A stretch of DNA of 64,000 nt from Lotus japonicus (lineage: Eukaryota > Streptophyta > Magnoliopsida > Fabales > Fabaceae), in the NCBI RefSeq assembly GCF_012489685.1, contig NC_080046.1, forward strand, positions 27,224,223 to 27,288,222, written 5' to 3'. A model generated the notes under the pieces. The model was not told where the DNA came from and searched no databases. It saw nothing but the letters and a program-made list of their open reading frames with translations. A program made the translations under genes and the position numbers. Shown here piece after piece: positions 11,705-23,439 of this stretch (the stretch's first letter is position 1; each line of letters begins with the position of its first letter).

Positions 11705-11877
11705 ATTTTTTGCTTCTTCTTCAGTCCGAGAGGAGCCCGGACAAAGGATTACCGACTTCGCGAGGCCTTTTCGATCTACTCTTGGCCTTTCTCTATATGG
11801 GTCATTGCTTTCTCGATCAACTAACTTCGTGCTGAAGAAAGACGGGTCCTTGAGATTCTTGTTCATGAAAAAGTGAG
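11705..11877. other. Possible organelle-derived fragment
   Basis: About 170 bases of balanced composition, including GAGGAGCCCGGACAAAGG, sit abruptly in AT-rich DNA. The block is open on both strands: the plus frame gives FASSSVREEPGQRITDFARP-like protein, the minus frame a 63-codon ORF. The texture resembles plant mitochondrial DNA, but I cannot name a source gene. A captured exon is the alternative. Confidence 0.3.
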
Positions 11878-12489
11878 ATGAAATCAAAGTAAAAAATTAT
11901 GAGGAAATCAAGATGAAAATTCAATATCAAATTGGTAAACTAAGCTAATCATTAAAAAAGACATTATAAGTACCTGCAAAATGACTCAAAGTTTGAGCAT
12001 TTGAATAAATCAAAGGAAATACCTCAACACACACTATGTGAAATGCACATTCTAATTGAGCTTTATGACTAATTTATATAGTTATAGAGGAAAAGGTTAG
12101 TGGTGTGTTTTTCTTTTGTTTGAGTGAAATAATATTTAATTTGCCCTATGGAATTCCATAACATATAATATTTAAGTAATTATAATTTCATTTAAATTAA
12201 TTGCAAGATGAATTGTAAATGGATATATGATGATATTGAAGGGAGAGGAAAAAGTTAGTGGTTTTTTTAGTGAAATCATAATATTTAATCCATTCAATAA
12301 ATCAAAACTAATTGTGTTTTCCCTATGGAATTAGTTTTCTTTTTCCTCTTGTAACCAAAAAATCCTCCAACTTCCCTTCTAAAGGAGTATTAATATTTAT
12401 TAATATTAATATTAATTAATATTGAATTAATAATTTAATAAATGAAAACTAAGTATGTTTTTCCTATGGAATTCCATAACTAATAACAT

Positions 12490-12688
12490 ATTCATTTAAA
12501 ATTGTAAGGACTAAGGACAGTCAATATCAAAATTAATCAACGCTCATGATTGGTTTCCTTGAAATTATTCTACAAAATTACATAAAGACCCATGGTAAAA
12601 TATTCATTCATGAGTCATAGTCTATTGCATGACTATTTTACCCTCCTTGTTGCCAAACTTCACTTTTATATAATCTTATAAACTATAG
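12490..12688 (-). repeat. Second copy of the Helitron-like terminal repeat
   Basis: It is closely similar to 11470-11690 by eye (shared blocks TTCATTCATGAGTCATAGTC and TGACTATTTTACCCT). It lies directly against the hAT-like element that begins at 12697. Confidence 0.55.
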
Positions 12689-14713
12689 CGTATTATTAGG
12701 GGTGAAAATAAGCCAAGCCAAGCTTTGCGTGGCCCAAGCTTGCCCTCCATTGTGTTTTCATGGCCCAAGCCTGGCTTGTGGCCTGTCAACAAGCCAAATT
12801 TTAAGGCTTGGCTTGGCTTATTATAAAGCTTGACTTGGCCTACAAGCCTACTTAAAAGCATATTTAACAGATGTGAGACAATTTTATCTAAAGAATATCG
12901 ATAGACTGACGGGCTAATAGGTCGGCGAGCTAATAAGCATTTTTTATATATCATTGCAATTCCTTTTCAAATAAATAAAAAACCTATATATCATTGCATT
13001 TCAAAAACAAAATCTCAGTTATTTATAACAAATAAAACTAAAATTAAACATAAACAAACCATTTAATAATAATATGTCTCAAGTCTTAAACATATAAATA
13101 ATACCAATAATAATAAGTCTCAATTCCAAATAAATCCATCACAAGCCGGCCTATCAAGCCAAATAGGCTTTTATGATAGCTTGAGCTTGACATTTTTAGT
13201 TAATTAAGGCCCCATTTGGAAGAGCTTATTTGAGTTTATCTTATAGCATAAGCTCTTATGCCAGTGTTTGGGAGAGCTTATGCAAACAGCTTATGGCCTA
13301 CCATAAGCTGTTTTGAGCTTATTTTCATAAGTTATTCAGGATAGCTTGTGAAAAAGATTTTATGCTTATATATAGCTTATTTTCAATTTATTTCAATAAA
13401 AAATTTAAATAACTTATAAATAAGCGCTTATGTTATAAGTGCTTATGACCATAAGTGTGACGACCAAACCCACACCCTACCAAAACTATAAAATAAGAAT
13501 ACCTTCTGAAAAACCAACACTTTTATTGATGAACCCCAACAATTTACAAGACCTTTGGGTCAGAATTCACTGTTGTCCAATTGATAGTCTGAGAGCGTCT
13601 CCAGGAAAGTTAGCCGCGCTAAGCGTCATTAAAAGCAATTCCTTTCCTTAGACAAGACGTCCCAAAGTCTCGCATGAACTCCTCTGAATCTTCCCCGACT
13701 ACTTTGACAGCCTTGTTTACAACCAAAACCACAGCTTTCACACTTATTTTACAGTCTGATAGAGCGCGAGTCCAGTCGTACACGTTTTCCTCCATCAGCT
13801 GGTCTTTATTCTACTCGAACACTCCAGTATATTTACAACTATTTACAGCTCGCCCTGCCTTGACCACTTTTCACTCGAGATCTTTCTCCTCGAACTCCGT
13901 CCCTAAGTTGTTCAATTAGAACAACCAATCAAAACAAGAAAACCAGAGAACAAGAGGGGTGAGAAGCAATCCAACACACTCAAACAGGAGAAACAGTGTA
14001 AAATAAATAAGCAAGTAAATCCAGTAAAAAGTAATAGCGCATCCAACAAAATCATCCAAGATTTCAACACACTCTAGACGAGGATGTGGGCCCAACATTC
14101 TCCAGGAAAGTCACCGAGAAGCCGCTCGGCAAGATGATCCTCGGAGGGCCTGCAGTGTGAATTAGGTTCCGGATGGGACAAACCTCATCATCACCTGTTG
14201 GTAGGTCCCACCTAACCACACCCCAAGGACCGCAACCCTTACGGTATCCCCTAGATCTCACAGCGTTACCCAATGGCACAGCCTGGCCTTGACTGTCCAG
14301 TTGGGGCCACTGACCTTTCCTGCTCATAGAGTATCTGCAAGCCATTAAAAAAAATCTCCTGGAAATATTCTGAGAATTGATCAATTAATATTTTCTTTTA
14401 AAAATCGGGATGCCTCAAAAAAATGTTTAGGAAAAGATTCGGAGGCTCCTTCTTCGAATCAATTCTCAGGAATAAATCCCGTTTGAAATAATCATTTTTT
14501 AAAAACAATTAGGGACCCAAGGGAGGTCCAACACCTATTTATTCACACTATACTCCCTCATGAGTTGAGCATTCTCCCCCCCTTACCTTTCTTCGAAAAA
14601 TCCTACGATCGATTATCTGCAATAATAATGTCGTACATCACTTTAGTCACTTCTCACCTTAAGGTTATAAAATTCCATGTTATTCTTTAATATCCGGTTT
14701 TTTTTAAATAATT

Positions 14714-14863
14714 AGGCGGCAAGGTCGTCCATCGTTATATAGCTTTAAAATCAGGCGGCTTAGCCGACCATCATTATATAACTTATAAGGCGGCATAGCC
14801 GACCATGCATTTTGGATAGGCGGCAGAGCCGACCATTGGTGGATAAGGCGGCAGAGCCGACCA
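14714..14863. repeat. Array of AGGCGGC...GCCGACC motifs in the Tekay LTR
   Basis: Five loosely spaced copies about 30-40 bases apart; the last four read AGGCGGC(T/A)(T/G/A)AGCCGACCAT. Each of these four holds GCCGAC, the core of the DRE/CRT element bound by DREB/CBF factors in plants. The array is about 0.9-1.1 kb downstream of the LTR TATA box, in the transcribed leader, so a role in transcription is only a possibility. Confidence 0.6.
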
Positions 14864-15790
14864 TAATATCCAAGGAATTAATTAATTATTAATTATTTAG
14901 CTTAAACTTGAAAAATTCATAACTTTTGTTCTGGATCTCCAAAATTCATTCCGTTTCTTTCTAAATGTTCATTTTAATCCCATGAATCATAATCAAGTCC
15001 CATTTCGTATTAACTCGTCACGGATAATGAATTATAAATCCGCAAAGTTACGTACCGTCTTTTTTTCCGAAACCGTATCAAACCTTAGTGAAATTCAAAA
15101 CCGATCGCGTGTATGGACTCCTTATAGTGCAAGGATTCAGAAAATATGAATTTTTCCAAGTTCTGGGAACTTTTCCGGTGAGCCCGCCGGAGAAGGTGGT
15201 GGTTGGCGGCGGAGCTCCGGTGAGAGGGTGGAGTTGAGGGTGGAAACTGGTTGGAAAAGGATCCTCTCACTCCCAGGAACTCAATGGTGCAAGTGGGTAG
15301 CTCAGAAGGTCTCTGGATTGGCCAACACGACAAGCTCTATGAAGCTTTCTCCGGTCAACAATGGCAGCTCACAAACTAGACCTCCAAGCTTCAAAATTCT
15401 TGCATGAATAGCTTCCTTGTGAAATTCTAAGCAAGATTGACACTTGATTCGACAAAAACGATGGAGAATTGATTGAGAACGAAGAGCTCAAAGTTTCAGA
15501 GCTTTATGAGCTCGGTTGAGCTATTTCAGGGACAATTGAGCTCGATTCTGGGTTGGTTCACACTCTAATGGACTCAAGGAAGCTAATGGAACAAGAATTG
15601 AGGGATGAATCGGTCTAGAAAGCAATTATGCAAGTTTGGCCGTGAGCTACTATTTTGGCCGTTAGCCACCGTGTTTGTGGCGGTTGTTGGTGGCTAAGGG
15701 TGGTAGCAGAGGCTTCAGGGGGTTGAGGACAAGGTTTAGGCAAAGTATCAAGGCTTGGGTTGCTCTGAATTGAGCTTGAACTCGGTGGGG

Positions 15791-15798
15791 TATTTATA
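15791..15798 (-). promoter_or_regulatory. TATA box of the Tekay 3' LTR
   Basis: The minus strand reads TATAAATACCCC, about 0.3 kb from the LTR start. An identical site is at 23008-23015 in the other LTR, where it would drive the element's genomic RNA. Confidence 0.6.
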
Positions 15799-16099
15799 GG
15801 CAAAACCAGGGACCAAAGTTTGAATTAAAACTATTTATAAAATCACGGTTAGGTCCTTCAGAGTTAGGTCAGTTCGCAGTTTAGTCCTTCCGGAAATAAT
15901 TTTTTTTATTCTCACCTTTTTCCTTTGAATTCTCTAGAACTTGCTTTTCATCCTTATCCCTTTTTTTTTTCTTTTTTTTCTTTTCTTTTTCATTTTAATA
16001 ATTAATACTAATAATAATACTAAAATTCTAAAAATACTAAAAATACTAATAAAAATAATCCTATTATTTCTAATGGAGGGAAAAATTTAGGTCGTTACA

Positions 16100-16110
16100 T
16101 TTCTCCCCCA
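16100..16110 (-). other. Polypurine tract of the Tekay element
   Basis: The minus strand reads GTGGGGGAGAA directly before the 3' LTR. Just upstream is the TTTCGAGGACGAAATTT signature common at the end of Tekay-type pol regions. Confidence 0.7.
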
Positions 16111-16144
16111 CTAGAAAGAAAATTTCGTCCTCGAAATTTCATAC

Positions 16145-19003
16145 CTAGCTGAAGAGATACGGGTGACTTCTCTTCATCTGATCTTCCACTTCCCAAGTGG
16201 CTTCTTCTTCCATTCCCGTCTCCCAAGCTACTTTGACCAACGGAATCTCCTTTCCCCTAAGTTGCTTGATTCGTCGATCCACTATTTGTACTGGAGGGAC
16301 ACTAAAGGTTAAATTGTCCTTCAACTGAATGGTCTCCGGTTCCAGTACATGGGAAGGGTCAGGTACATATTTTCGCAGTTGAGAGACGTGGAATACATTA
16401 TGAAGATTTGATAATACTGGTGGCAAAGCAATCTGGTATGCGACTGGGCCAACCCTTTTTATAATTTGATAAGGCCCAATAAATTTTGGAGTAAGTTTCT
16501 TGGCCTTCAATACTCGTCCTACTCCCGTGGTCGGGTTTACCTTTAAGAAAACATGGTCTCCTTCTTGGAATTCCAGAGGTTTCCTCCTTTGATCGTAATA
16601 ACTCTTTTGTCGATCTTGAGACGTTCTCATCTTCTCTCGTATGTCTCTTACTATCTCTGTCATCCTTTGCACCACTTCCGGTCCTAATATCAGCTTATCT
16701 CCATCATTGAACCAGCATAGTGGTGTTCGACACTTTCTTCCGTATAACGCCTCATACGGTGCCATTCCGATACTGGAATGAAAACTGTTATTATAAGTAA
16801 ATTCGATCAAAGGAAGGTATTGATCCCAGCTCCCTTTGTATTCTAGTACACAAGCTCGCAGCAAATCCTCGAGAGTCTGAATGGTTCTTTCCGACTGACC
16901 ATCAGTTTGAGGATGATAAGCGGAGCTTAATCGTAGTTGAGTCCCCAAAGCTTGATGTAAACTTCCCCAAAATCTTGATAGGAATCTGGGATCTCGATCT
17001 GAGACAATAGTCGTTGAGATTCCATGTAATCTTACTACTTCTTTTATATATAACTGAGTTAACTTCTCCAGAGAATGGGTAACTTTGATGGGTAAAAAGT
17101 GTGCTGACTTTGTCAAACGATCCACAATTACCCATATAGCGTCGTATCCAGAAGAAGTCCTTGGGAGTCCGGATACAAAATCCATGGCTATAGCATCCCA
17201 CTTCCATACCGGAATCTCTAGGGGTTGTAGCATTCCAGCAGGCTTCTGATGCTCAATCTTTGCTTTTTGGCACACCAGGCAAGCTGCTACATATTTTGCT
17301 ACATCCTTCTTCATTCTTCGCCACCAAAACATTTTCTTTAGATCTGCGTACATCTTATTGGTTCCTGGATGAATGCTTAGATTACTCTTATGTGCTTCAT
17401 CCAAGATCATCCTTCTCAAAGTTGCATCATTGGGTACACAGAATCTGTTGTTGAGTCGCAAGATTCCTGTGGCATCTTCTCTAATCTCAGTGCCAGCCTC
17501 TTTTCGTTTTTGCAGATACTCATCACTTTGTTGTGCCCCCTTTATTTGCTCCAGAAATTCATTGAAAATTTTTAACATTCCCAGTTTTAAATTGGTGGGG
17601 GTAGTTTCTACTGCCAGACTCAGATTACTGAACTCTTCGATTAGTTCCAGCTCCTTGATCATCATAGCTGAAACATGAAGAGATTTGCGACTCAAAGCAT
17701 CAGCTACCAAATTAGCTTTCCCAGGATAATATTGCAGGTCAAAATCATAATCCTGCAAGAAATCCATCCACCTTCGCTGTCTCATATTCATCTCCTTCTG
17801 GCTAAATAGAAATTTTAGACTCTTATGGTCACTGTATACCACGAACTTGGCTCCATACAAGTAATGTCGCCATAACTTCAGGGCAAACACAATAGCGGCC
17901 AATTCCAAGTCATGAGTGGGATAGTTTTCTTCATGAGATCGAAGTTGTCGTGAAGCATACGCCACAACCTTTCCTTGTTGCATTAGCACGCATCCAAGAC
18001 CCTGCTTAGAAGCGTCACAATACACTTCAAAGTCTTGTTTAGGATCAGGGATAGTTAACACTGGGGCTGTCGTCAGCTTGGTCTTTAACTGTTGAAAACT
18101 TTCCTCGCATTTCGTAGTCCACACGAAAGGTTCTCCTTTGCGAGTAAGCCGAGTTAAAGGCAAAGCCAGTTTCGAAAATCCTTCAATAAACTTCCGATAA
18201 TAGCCAGCAAGACCAAGGAAACTCCTAATCTCTGTAACAGTCTTTGGCCTTTCCCACTTTAACACCGCTTCAACTTTAGAGGGATCAACAGAGATTCCCT
18301 CAGCAGTGACCACATGCCCAAGAAAATTAACCCGATCCAGCCAAAATTCACACTTAGATAGCTTGGCATACAGTTGCTTTTCCTTCAATATTTGCAGAAC
18401 AGCCCTTAGATGCTCCACGTGCTCCTCCTTTGTTTTCGAATATACAAGTATGTCATCGATAAACACAATGACAAACTTGTCCAAGAACGGGTGGAAGATT
18501 CGATTCATATAATCCATGAATATGGCCGGAGCATTAGTCACTCCAAAAGGCATGACTAAATACTCATAATGACCATATCGTGTGCGAAAGGCAGTCTTCT
18601 GAATATATTCCGCCTTTACACGAATTTGATGATATCCTGATCTTAAATCGATCTTTGAGAACACCGAGGCTCCTTGCAACTGATCTAGGAGATCATCTAT
18701 CCTTGGAAGGGGATATCGATTCTTTATTGTCACCTTGTTTAGTTGACGGTAATCAACACACATCCTCATACTACCGTCTTTCTTCTTTACTAACAACACC
18801 GGTGCACCCCATGGTGACACACTGGGGCGGATAAATTGCTTTTCTAGCAACTCCTCGATTTGCCTCTTTACTTCAGCTAACTCTAGAGGAGACATCCTAT
18901 AGGGTGCTATAGATATCGGCCCTGTACCAGGAATCAAGTCAATAGCGAACTGGAGGTAATCCGGGAATGTCATCAGGGAATACATCCGGAAATTCCTCCA
19001 CAA
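16145..19003 (-). CDS. pol: Pol of the Tekay element: RT, RNase H, integrase, chromodomain
   Basis: A 952-codon open frame. Its first ~20 residues are probably read in the wrong frame; homology begins near FAIDLIPGT. Reverse transcriptase covers about 35-200, with catalytic FIDD at 181-184. RNase H covers about 325-440, with Asp in CDASKQG, Glu in LELAAI and Asp in YSDHKS. Integrase has an HHCC zinc finger (His 538/545 region, Cys 575/578) and the catalytic triad Asp608, Asp669, Glu705, which gives the classical DD35E spacing. The C-terminus (about 900-952: [19 protein letters not shown], then TWEVEDQM) looks like the chromodomain of Tekay-type chromoviruses, thought to guide integration to heterochromatin. 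All catalytic residues are present. The frame is offset from gag-protease, so normal translation would not reach it without frameshifting. Confidence 0.9.
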   Translation of the reverse strand: MWRNFRMYSLMTFPDYLQFAIDLIPGTGPISIAPYRMSPLELAEVKRQIEELLEKQFIRPSVSPWGAPVLLVKKKDGSMRMCVDYRQLNKVTIKNRYPLPRIDDLLDQLQGASVFSKIDLRSGYHQIRVKAEYIQKTAFRTRYGHYEYLVMPFGVTNAPAIFMDYMNRIFHPFLDKFVIVFIDDILVYSKTKEEHVEHLRAVLQILKEKQLYAKLSKCEFWLDRVNFLGHVVTAEGISVDPSKVEAVLKWERPKTVTEIRSFLGLAGYYRKFIEGFSKLALPLTRLTRKGEPFVWTTKCEESFQQLKTKLTTAPVLTIPDPKQDFEVYCDASKQGLGCVLMQQGKVVAYASRQLRSHEENYPTHDLELAAIVFALKLWRHYLYGAKFVVYSDHKSLKFLFSQKEMNMRQRRWMDFLQDYDFDLQYYPGKANLVADALSRKSLHVSAMMIKELELIEEFSNLSLAVETTPTNLKLGMLKIFNEFLEQIKGAQQSDEYLQKRKEAGTEIREDATGILRLNNRFCVPNDATLRRMILDEAHKSNLSIHPGTNKMYADLKKMFWWRRMKKDVAKYVAACLVCQKAKIEHQKPAGMLQPLEIPVWKWDAIAMDFVSGLPRTSSGYDAIWVIVDRLTKSAHFLPIKVTHSLEKLTQLYIKEVVRLHGISTTIVSDRDPRFLSRFWGSLHQALGTQLRLSSAYHPQTDGQSERTIQTLEDLLRACVLEYKGSWDQYLPLIEFTYNNSFHSSIGMAPYEALYGRKCRTPLCWFNDGDKLILGPEVVQRMTEIVRDIREKMRTSQDRQKSYYDQRRKPLEFQEGDHVFLKVNPTTGVGRVLKAKKLTPKFIGPYQIIKRVGPVAYQIALPPVLSNLHNVFHVSQLRKYVPDPSHVLEPETIQLKDNLTFSVPPVQIVDRRIKQLRGKEIPLVKVAWETGMEEEATWEVEDQMKRSHPYLFS

Positions 19004-20531
19004 CAGGTATGCACTGCGTCGGATGTTCCGCCTCTCCTTCCAGTGAGCACAAAAGCATATAGACTTGTTCGCCTTGCTTCACCGAGGTGTTAACGTTGTT
19101 AGCAGAAATAAGTCTGCCATCACGTGGGGGATCTGATCCGAAGATTATAATTTTACGATGGCAATCCAGAAGGACATGATTGGACGAAAGCCAATCCATT
19201 CCCATGATTATATCGATTTGGGACAGTGGTAAGCAAACAAGATTTACCACAAAATTTCTGTCCTGAATTACAAGTGGACAGTCTTTACAAAGGAAGGTAG
19301 TACTCACAGTATCTCCAGTAGGGGTTGATACTATGAGTTTACGAGATAAAGATTGCGTGGCCAAACGCAACCGTTTCACGAGATCAACAGCAATGAAGGA
19401 ATTGGTAGCACCAGAATCATACAAAACAACTAAAGGAATGCCATTCATAAAACATGTACCTTGAATCAGATCTTCAGTTGGTTCTAGGTCTGCTCCAGTC
19501 AGAGTGAAGACACGACCTCGGGCAGGTGCCTTGTTGTTCTCCTTCTTCCCTTTGTTGTTATTGTTGTTGTTGTTGTTGCGGTTGCCAGCTCCTCCACGTT
19601 CACTGTTGGAAGATTCCACTTTAGGATTTGGGCAATTTGTACTGACATGCCCTGGCTGTTTGCACCGGTAACATACAGCTTGCGTGTGAGGACATTCATT
19701 CCGATAATGGTTCCCTCCACAATTGTAACATCGGAGAGAACTTTGCGGCTGGTATCTCAGGTCTTTGTTTTTCTTACCAGAAGAAGAACCTTGCGATCGG
19801 AAAGCTTTCTGGAATTGTTTCTTTTTATCAATTCCTCCTCGAAAGTTCTTCTGAGGACCGAGGGTTTTCAGGTACTCCCTTCTCTGTTTGTCATCATTCT
19901 CGAATATGCGGCATTTGTCTACCAACGTATAAAAATTTCGAATCTGTTGGTACCCGATGGCAGCTTTGATGTCTGGCCTCAATCCATTTTCGAACTTAAT
20001 ACATTTGGAGTTTTCATTCGCAGCATCGCGATACGACGGATGAAATTGAGCCAGTTCCTCGAATTTAGCTGCATATTGCCCAACAGTCATATTTCCCTGT
20101 TTCAGCTCCAAAAATTCAACTTCCTTTCGAGCCTTGACGTCTTCAGGGAAGTATTTCTCCAGGAATACCCTTTTAAACTCCATCCAAGTCATCAGGTTAA
20201 CTTGGATCATCCTCGGTTTAACCTGGGTCCACCAGGTTTCAGCTTCCCCTTCCAGCAGATAACTGGCATAACTCACCTTCTGAATGTCGGTGCAGTTCAT
20301 CGAGTTAAGAATCTTTTCCACCTGAGTCATCCATTTATAAGCTCCGTCGGGATTGTACTCCCCCTTGAAAGTCGGAGGGTTCCGCTTCAAAAACTTATCA
20401 AGTCCACGTTGTTCTCCCCCCGGAACAACATAAGCCCCTTGCATGAACTGCGCCTGTGCCCTTAAAACTTCGGTCAGACCATTTAGAGCGGTAGCAAGAT
20501 TGGCGTTGATGTTTGGGGGTCTACCAGCCAT
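18939..20531 (-). CDS. gag: Gag-protease of the Tekay element
   Basis: A 530-codon ORF starting at [16 protein letters not shown], downstream of the primer binding site. The gag capsid-like region spans about 45-200 (motifs [31 protein letters not shown]). Two CCHC zinc knuckles, [13 protein letters not shown] and [14 protein letters not shown], lie at about 268-300 and would bind RNA. A run of eight Asn (about 319-326) follows. The aspartic protease has its active site LYDSGATNS at about 370-378 and the IIMGMDWL motif at 441-448. The ORF ends shortly after the [14 protein letters not shown] linker that normally leads into RT. The last residue before the stop departs from the family pattern, which places a frame-changing deletion there; a short TTCGC repeat expected at this place suggests microhomology. 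Confidence 0.88.
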   Translation of the reverse strand: MAGRPPNINANLATALNGLTEVLRAQAQFMQGAYVVPGGEQRGLDKFLKRNPPTFKGEYNPDGAYKWMTQVEKILNSMNCTDIQKVSYASYLLEGEAETWWTQVKPRMIQVNLMTWMEFKRVFLEKYFPEDVKARKEVEFLELKQGNMTVGQYAAKFEELAQFHPSYRDAANENSKCIKFENGLRPDIKAAIGYQQIRNFYTLVDKCRIFENDDKQRREYLKTLGPQKNFRGGIDKKKQFQKAFRSQGSSSGKKNKDLRYQPQSSLRCYNCGGNHYRNECPHTQAVCYRCKQPGHVSTNCPNPKVESSNSERGGAGNRNNNNNNNNKGKKENNKAPARGRVFTLTGADLEPTEDLIQGTCFMNGIPLVVLYDSGATNSFIAVDLVKRLRLATQSLSRKLIVSTPTGDTVSTTFLCKDCPLVIQDRNFVVNLVCLPLSQIDIIMGMDWLSSNHVLLDCHRKIIIFGSDPPRDGRLISANNVNTSVKQGEQVYMLLCSLEGEAEHPTQCIPVVEEFPDVFPDDIPGLPPVRY

Positions 20532-20656
20532 TCTTCACCTGTAACAAACCTAAGGTTAAAACCGTCTAAACCTTACTTATTATTATCTATAACCTAAGTC
20601 CTTGACTCTCGACTCTCGGAAGCACGTCAGACCCTAACCCTAGCCTAGAAAGACCA

Positions 20657-20668
20657 GCTCTGATACCA
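20657..20668 (-). other. Primer binding site of the Tekay element (initiator tRNA-Met)
   Basis: The minus strand reads TGGTATCAGAGC, complementary to the 3' end of plant initiator methionine tRNA, a few bases inside the 5' LTR. This fixes the direction of the element. Confidence 0.85.
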
Positions 20669-20672
20669 CCCC

Positions 20673-23316
20673 TGTGACGACCAAACCCACACCCTACCAA
20701 AACTATAAAATAAGAATACCTTATGAAAAACCAATACTTTTATTGATGAACCCCAACAATTTACAAGACCTTTGGGTCAGAATTCACTGTTGTCCAATTG
20801 ATAGTCTGAGAGCGTCTCCAGGAAAGTTAGCCGCGCTAAGCGTCATTAAAAGCAATTCCTTTCCTTAGACAAGACGTCCCAAAGTCTCGCATGAACTCCT
20901 CTGAATCTTCCCCGACTACTTTGACAGCCTTGTTTACAACCAAAACCACAGCTTTCACACTTATTTTACAGTCTGATAGAGCGCGAGTCCAGTCGTACAC
21001 GTTTTCCTCCATCAGCTGGTCTTTATTCTACTCGAACACTCCCGTATATTTACAACTATTTACAGCTCGCCCTGCCTTGACCACTTTTCACTCGAGATCT
21101 TTCTCCTCGAACTCCGTCCCTAAGTTGTTCAATTAGAACAACCAATCAAAACAAGAAACCCAGAGAACAAGAGGGGTGAGAAGCAATCCAACACACTCAA
21201 ACAGGAGAAACAGTGTAAAATAAATAAGCAAGTAAATCCAGTAAAAAGTAATAGCGCATCCAACAAAATCATCCAAGATTTCAACACACTCTAGACGAGG
21301 ATGTGGGCCCAACATTCTCCAGGAAAGTCACCGAGAAGCCGCTCGACAAGATGATCCTCGGAGGGCCTGCAATGTGAATTAGGTTCCGGATGGGACAAAC
21401 CTCATCATCACCTGTTGGTAGGTCCCACCTAACCACACCCCAAGGACCGCAACCCTTACGGTATCCCCTAGATCTCACAGCGTTACCCAATGGCACAGCC
21501 TGGCCTTGACTGTCCAGTTGGGGCCACTGACCTTTCCTGCTCATAGAGTATCTGCAAGCCATTAAAAAAAATCTCCTGGAAATATTCTGAGAATTGATCA
21601 ATTAATATTTTCTTTTAAAAATCGGGATGCCTCAAAAAAATGTTTAGGAAAAGATTCGGAGGCTCCTTCTTCGAATCAATTCTCAGGAATAAATCCCGTT
21701 TGAAATAATCATTTTTTAAAAACAATTAGGGACCCAAGGGAGGTCCAACACCTATTTATTCACACTATACTCCCTCATGAGTTGAGCATTCTCCCCCCCT
21801 TACCTTTCTTCGAAAAATCCTCCGATCGATTATCTGCAATAATAATGTCGTACATCACTTTAGTCACTTCTCACCTTAAGGTTATAAAATTCCATGTTAT
21901 TCTTTAATATCCGGTTTTTTTTAAATAATTAGGCGGCAAGGTCGTCCATCGTTATATAGCTTTAAAATCAGGCGGCTTAGCCGACCATCATTATATAACT
22001 TATAAGGCGGCATAGCCGACCATGCATTTTCGATAGGCGGCAGAGCCGACCATTGGTGGATAAGGCGGCAGAGCCGACCATAATATCCAAGGAATTAATT
22101 AATTATTAATTATTTAGCTTAAACTTGAAAAATTCATAACTTTTGTTCTGGATCTCCAAAATTCATTCCGTTTCTTTCTAAATGTTCATTTTAATCCCAT
22201 GAATCATAATCAAGTCCCATTTCGTATTAACTCGTCACGGATAATGAATTATAAATCCGCAAAGTTACGTACCGTCTTTTTTTCCGAAACCGTATCAAAC
22301 CTTAGTGAAATTCAAAACCGATCGCGTGTATGGACTCCTTATAGTGCAAGGATTCAGAAAATATGAATTTTTCCAAGTTCTGGGAACTTTTCCGGTGAGC
22401 CCGCCGGAGAAGGTGGTGGTTGGCGGCGGAGCTCCGGTGAGAGGGTGGAGTTGAGGGTGGAAACTGGTTGGAAAAGGATCCTATCACTCCCAGGAACTCA
22501 ATGGTGCAAGTGGGTAGCTCAGAAGGTCTCTGGATTGGCCAACACGACAAGCTCTATGAAGCTTTCTCCGGTCAACAATGGCAGCTCACAAACTAGACCT
22601 CCAAGCTTCAAAATTCTTGCACGAATAGCTTCCTTGTGAAATTATAAGCAAGATGGACACTTGATTCGACAAAAAAGATGGAGAATTGAGTGAGAACGAA
22701 GAGCTCAAAGTTTCAGAGCTTTATGAGCTCGGTTGAGCTATTTCAGGGACAATTGAGCTCAATTCTGGGTTGTTTCACACTCTAATGGACTCAAGGAAGC
22801 TAATGGAACAAGAATTGAGGGATGAATCGGTCTAGAAAGCAATTATGCAAGTTTGGCCGTGAGCTACTATTTTGGCCGTTAGCCACCGTGTTTGTGGCGG
22901 TTGTTGGTGGCTAAGGGTGGTAGCAGAGGCTTCAGGGGGTTGAGGACAAGGTTTAGGCAAAGTATCTAGGCTTGGGTTGCTCTGAATTGAGCTTGAACTC
23001 GGTGGGGTATTTATAGGCAAAACCAGGGACCAAAGTTTGAATTAAAACTATATCTAAAATCACGGTTAGGTCCTTCAGAGTTAGGTCAGTTCGCAGTTTA
23101 GTCCTTCCGGAAATAATTTTTTTTATTCTCACCTTTTTCCTTTGAATTCTCTAGAACTTGCTTTTCATCCTTATCCCTTTTTTTTTTCTTTTTTTTCTTT
23201 TCTTTTTCATTTTAATAATTAATACTAATAATAATACTAAAATTCTAAAAATACTAAAAATACTAATAAAAATAATCCTATTATTTCTAATGGAGGGAAA
23301 AATTTAGGTCGTTACA
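20673..23316 (-). mobile_element. 5' LTR of the Tekay element
   Basis: Same ends and length as the 3' LTR, about 20 differences by eye, no length change. The TATA box is at 23008-23015 and the GCCGACC motif array at about 21930-22080. Confidence 0.9.
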
Positions 23317-23439
23317 ATAAGCACTTAGTTAAGCTTTGTTTTCAAACGGGACCTAAGCCTTTTAAAAAGCTTAAGCCCAGCTTTTTTAATAAACGAGCCA
23401 AGCCAAGGCAAGCCTCTTGTTCTATCCTAAGAACATTGA

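Larger units (their letters stand above)
13456..16099 (-). mobile_element. 3' LTR of the Tekay element
   Basis: Genomic ends are TGTGACGACC and GGTCGTTACA. It contains a TATA box (15791-15798) and an array of AGGCGGC...GCCGACCAT motifs (14714-14863). Open frames of 60-106 codons inside it recur identically in the other LTR but have no recognisable domain and are treated as non-coding. Confidence 0.9.
13456..23316 (-). mobile_element. Tekay-type Ty3/gypsy chromovirus, nearly complete
   Basis: Two LTRs of equal length (13456-16099 and 20673-23316, 2644 bp each) are flanked by the TSD ATAAG (13451-13455 and 23317-23321). The primer binding site is TGGTATCAGAGC next to the right LTR, the polypurine tract GTGGGGGAGAA is next to the left LTR, and gag to chromodomain lies between them on the minus strand. 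I counted about 20 substitutions between the LTRs by eye (roughly 0.7-0.8%), which indicates a recent insertion. One frameshift between protease and RT probably prevents expression of a full polyprotein. No other damage is obvious. Confidence 0.9.
13208..23353. mobile_element. Tourist-like (PIF/Harbinger) MITE, split by the Tekay element
   Basis: It begins GGCCCCATTTGGAAGAGC and ends CAAACGGGACC, flanked by TAA on both sides (13205-13207 and 23354-23356). Once the Tekay insert is removed it is about 280 bp with an interior of AGCTTAT/ATAAGCT repeats. A 3-bp TAA duplication and GGGCCCGTTTGG-like ends are typical of Tourist elements. Confidence 0.65.

Noticed and set aside
14714..14863. Spaced repeats resembling a CRISPR array (also 37250-37435)
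   Set aside because: The DNA is a plant nuclear genome, the spacers are irregular and partly related, there are no cas genes, and the same arrays occur in both LTRs of retrotransposons.
19647..20465. 272-codon plus-strand ORF
   Set aside because: It is the antisense shadow of Tekay gag, which has zinc knuckles and a protease motif on the other strand.
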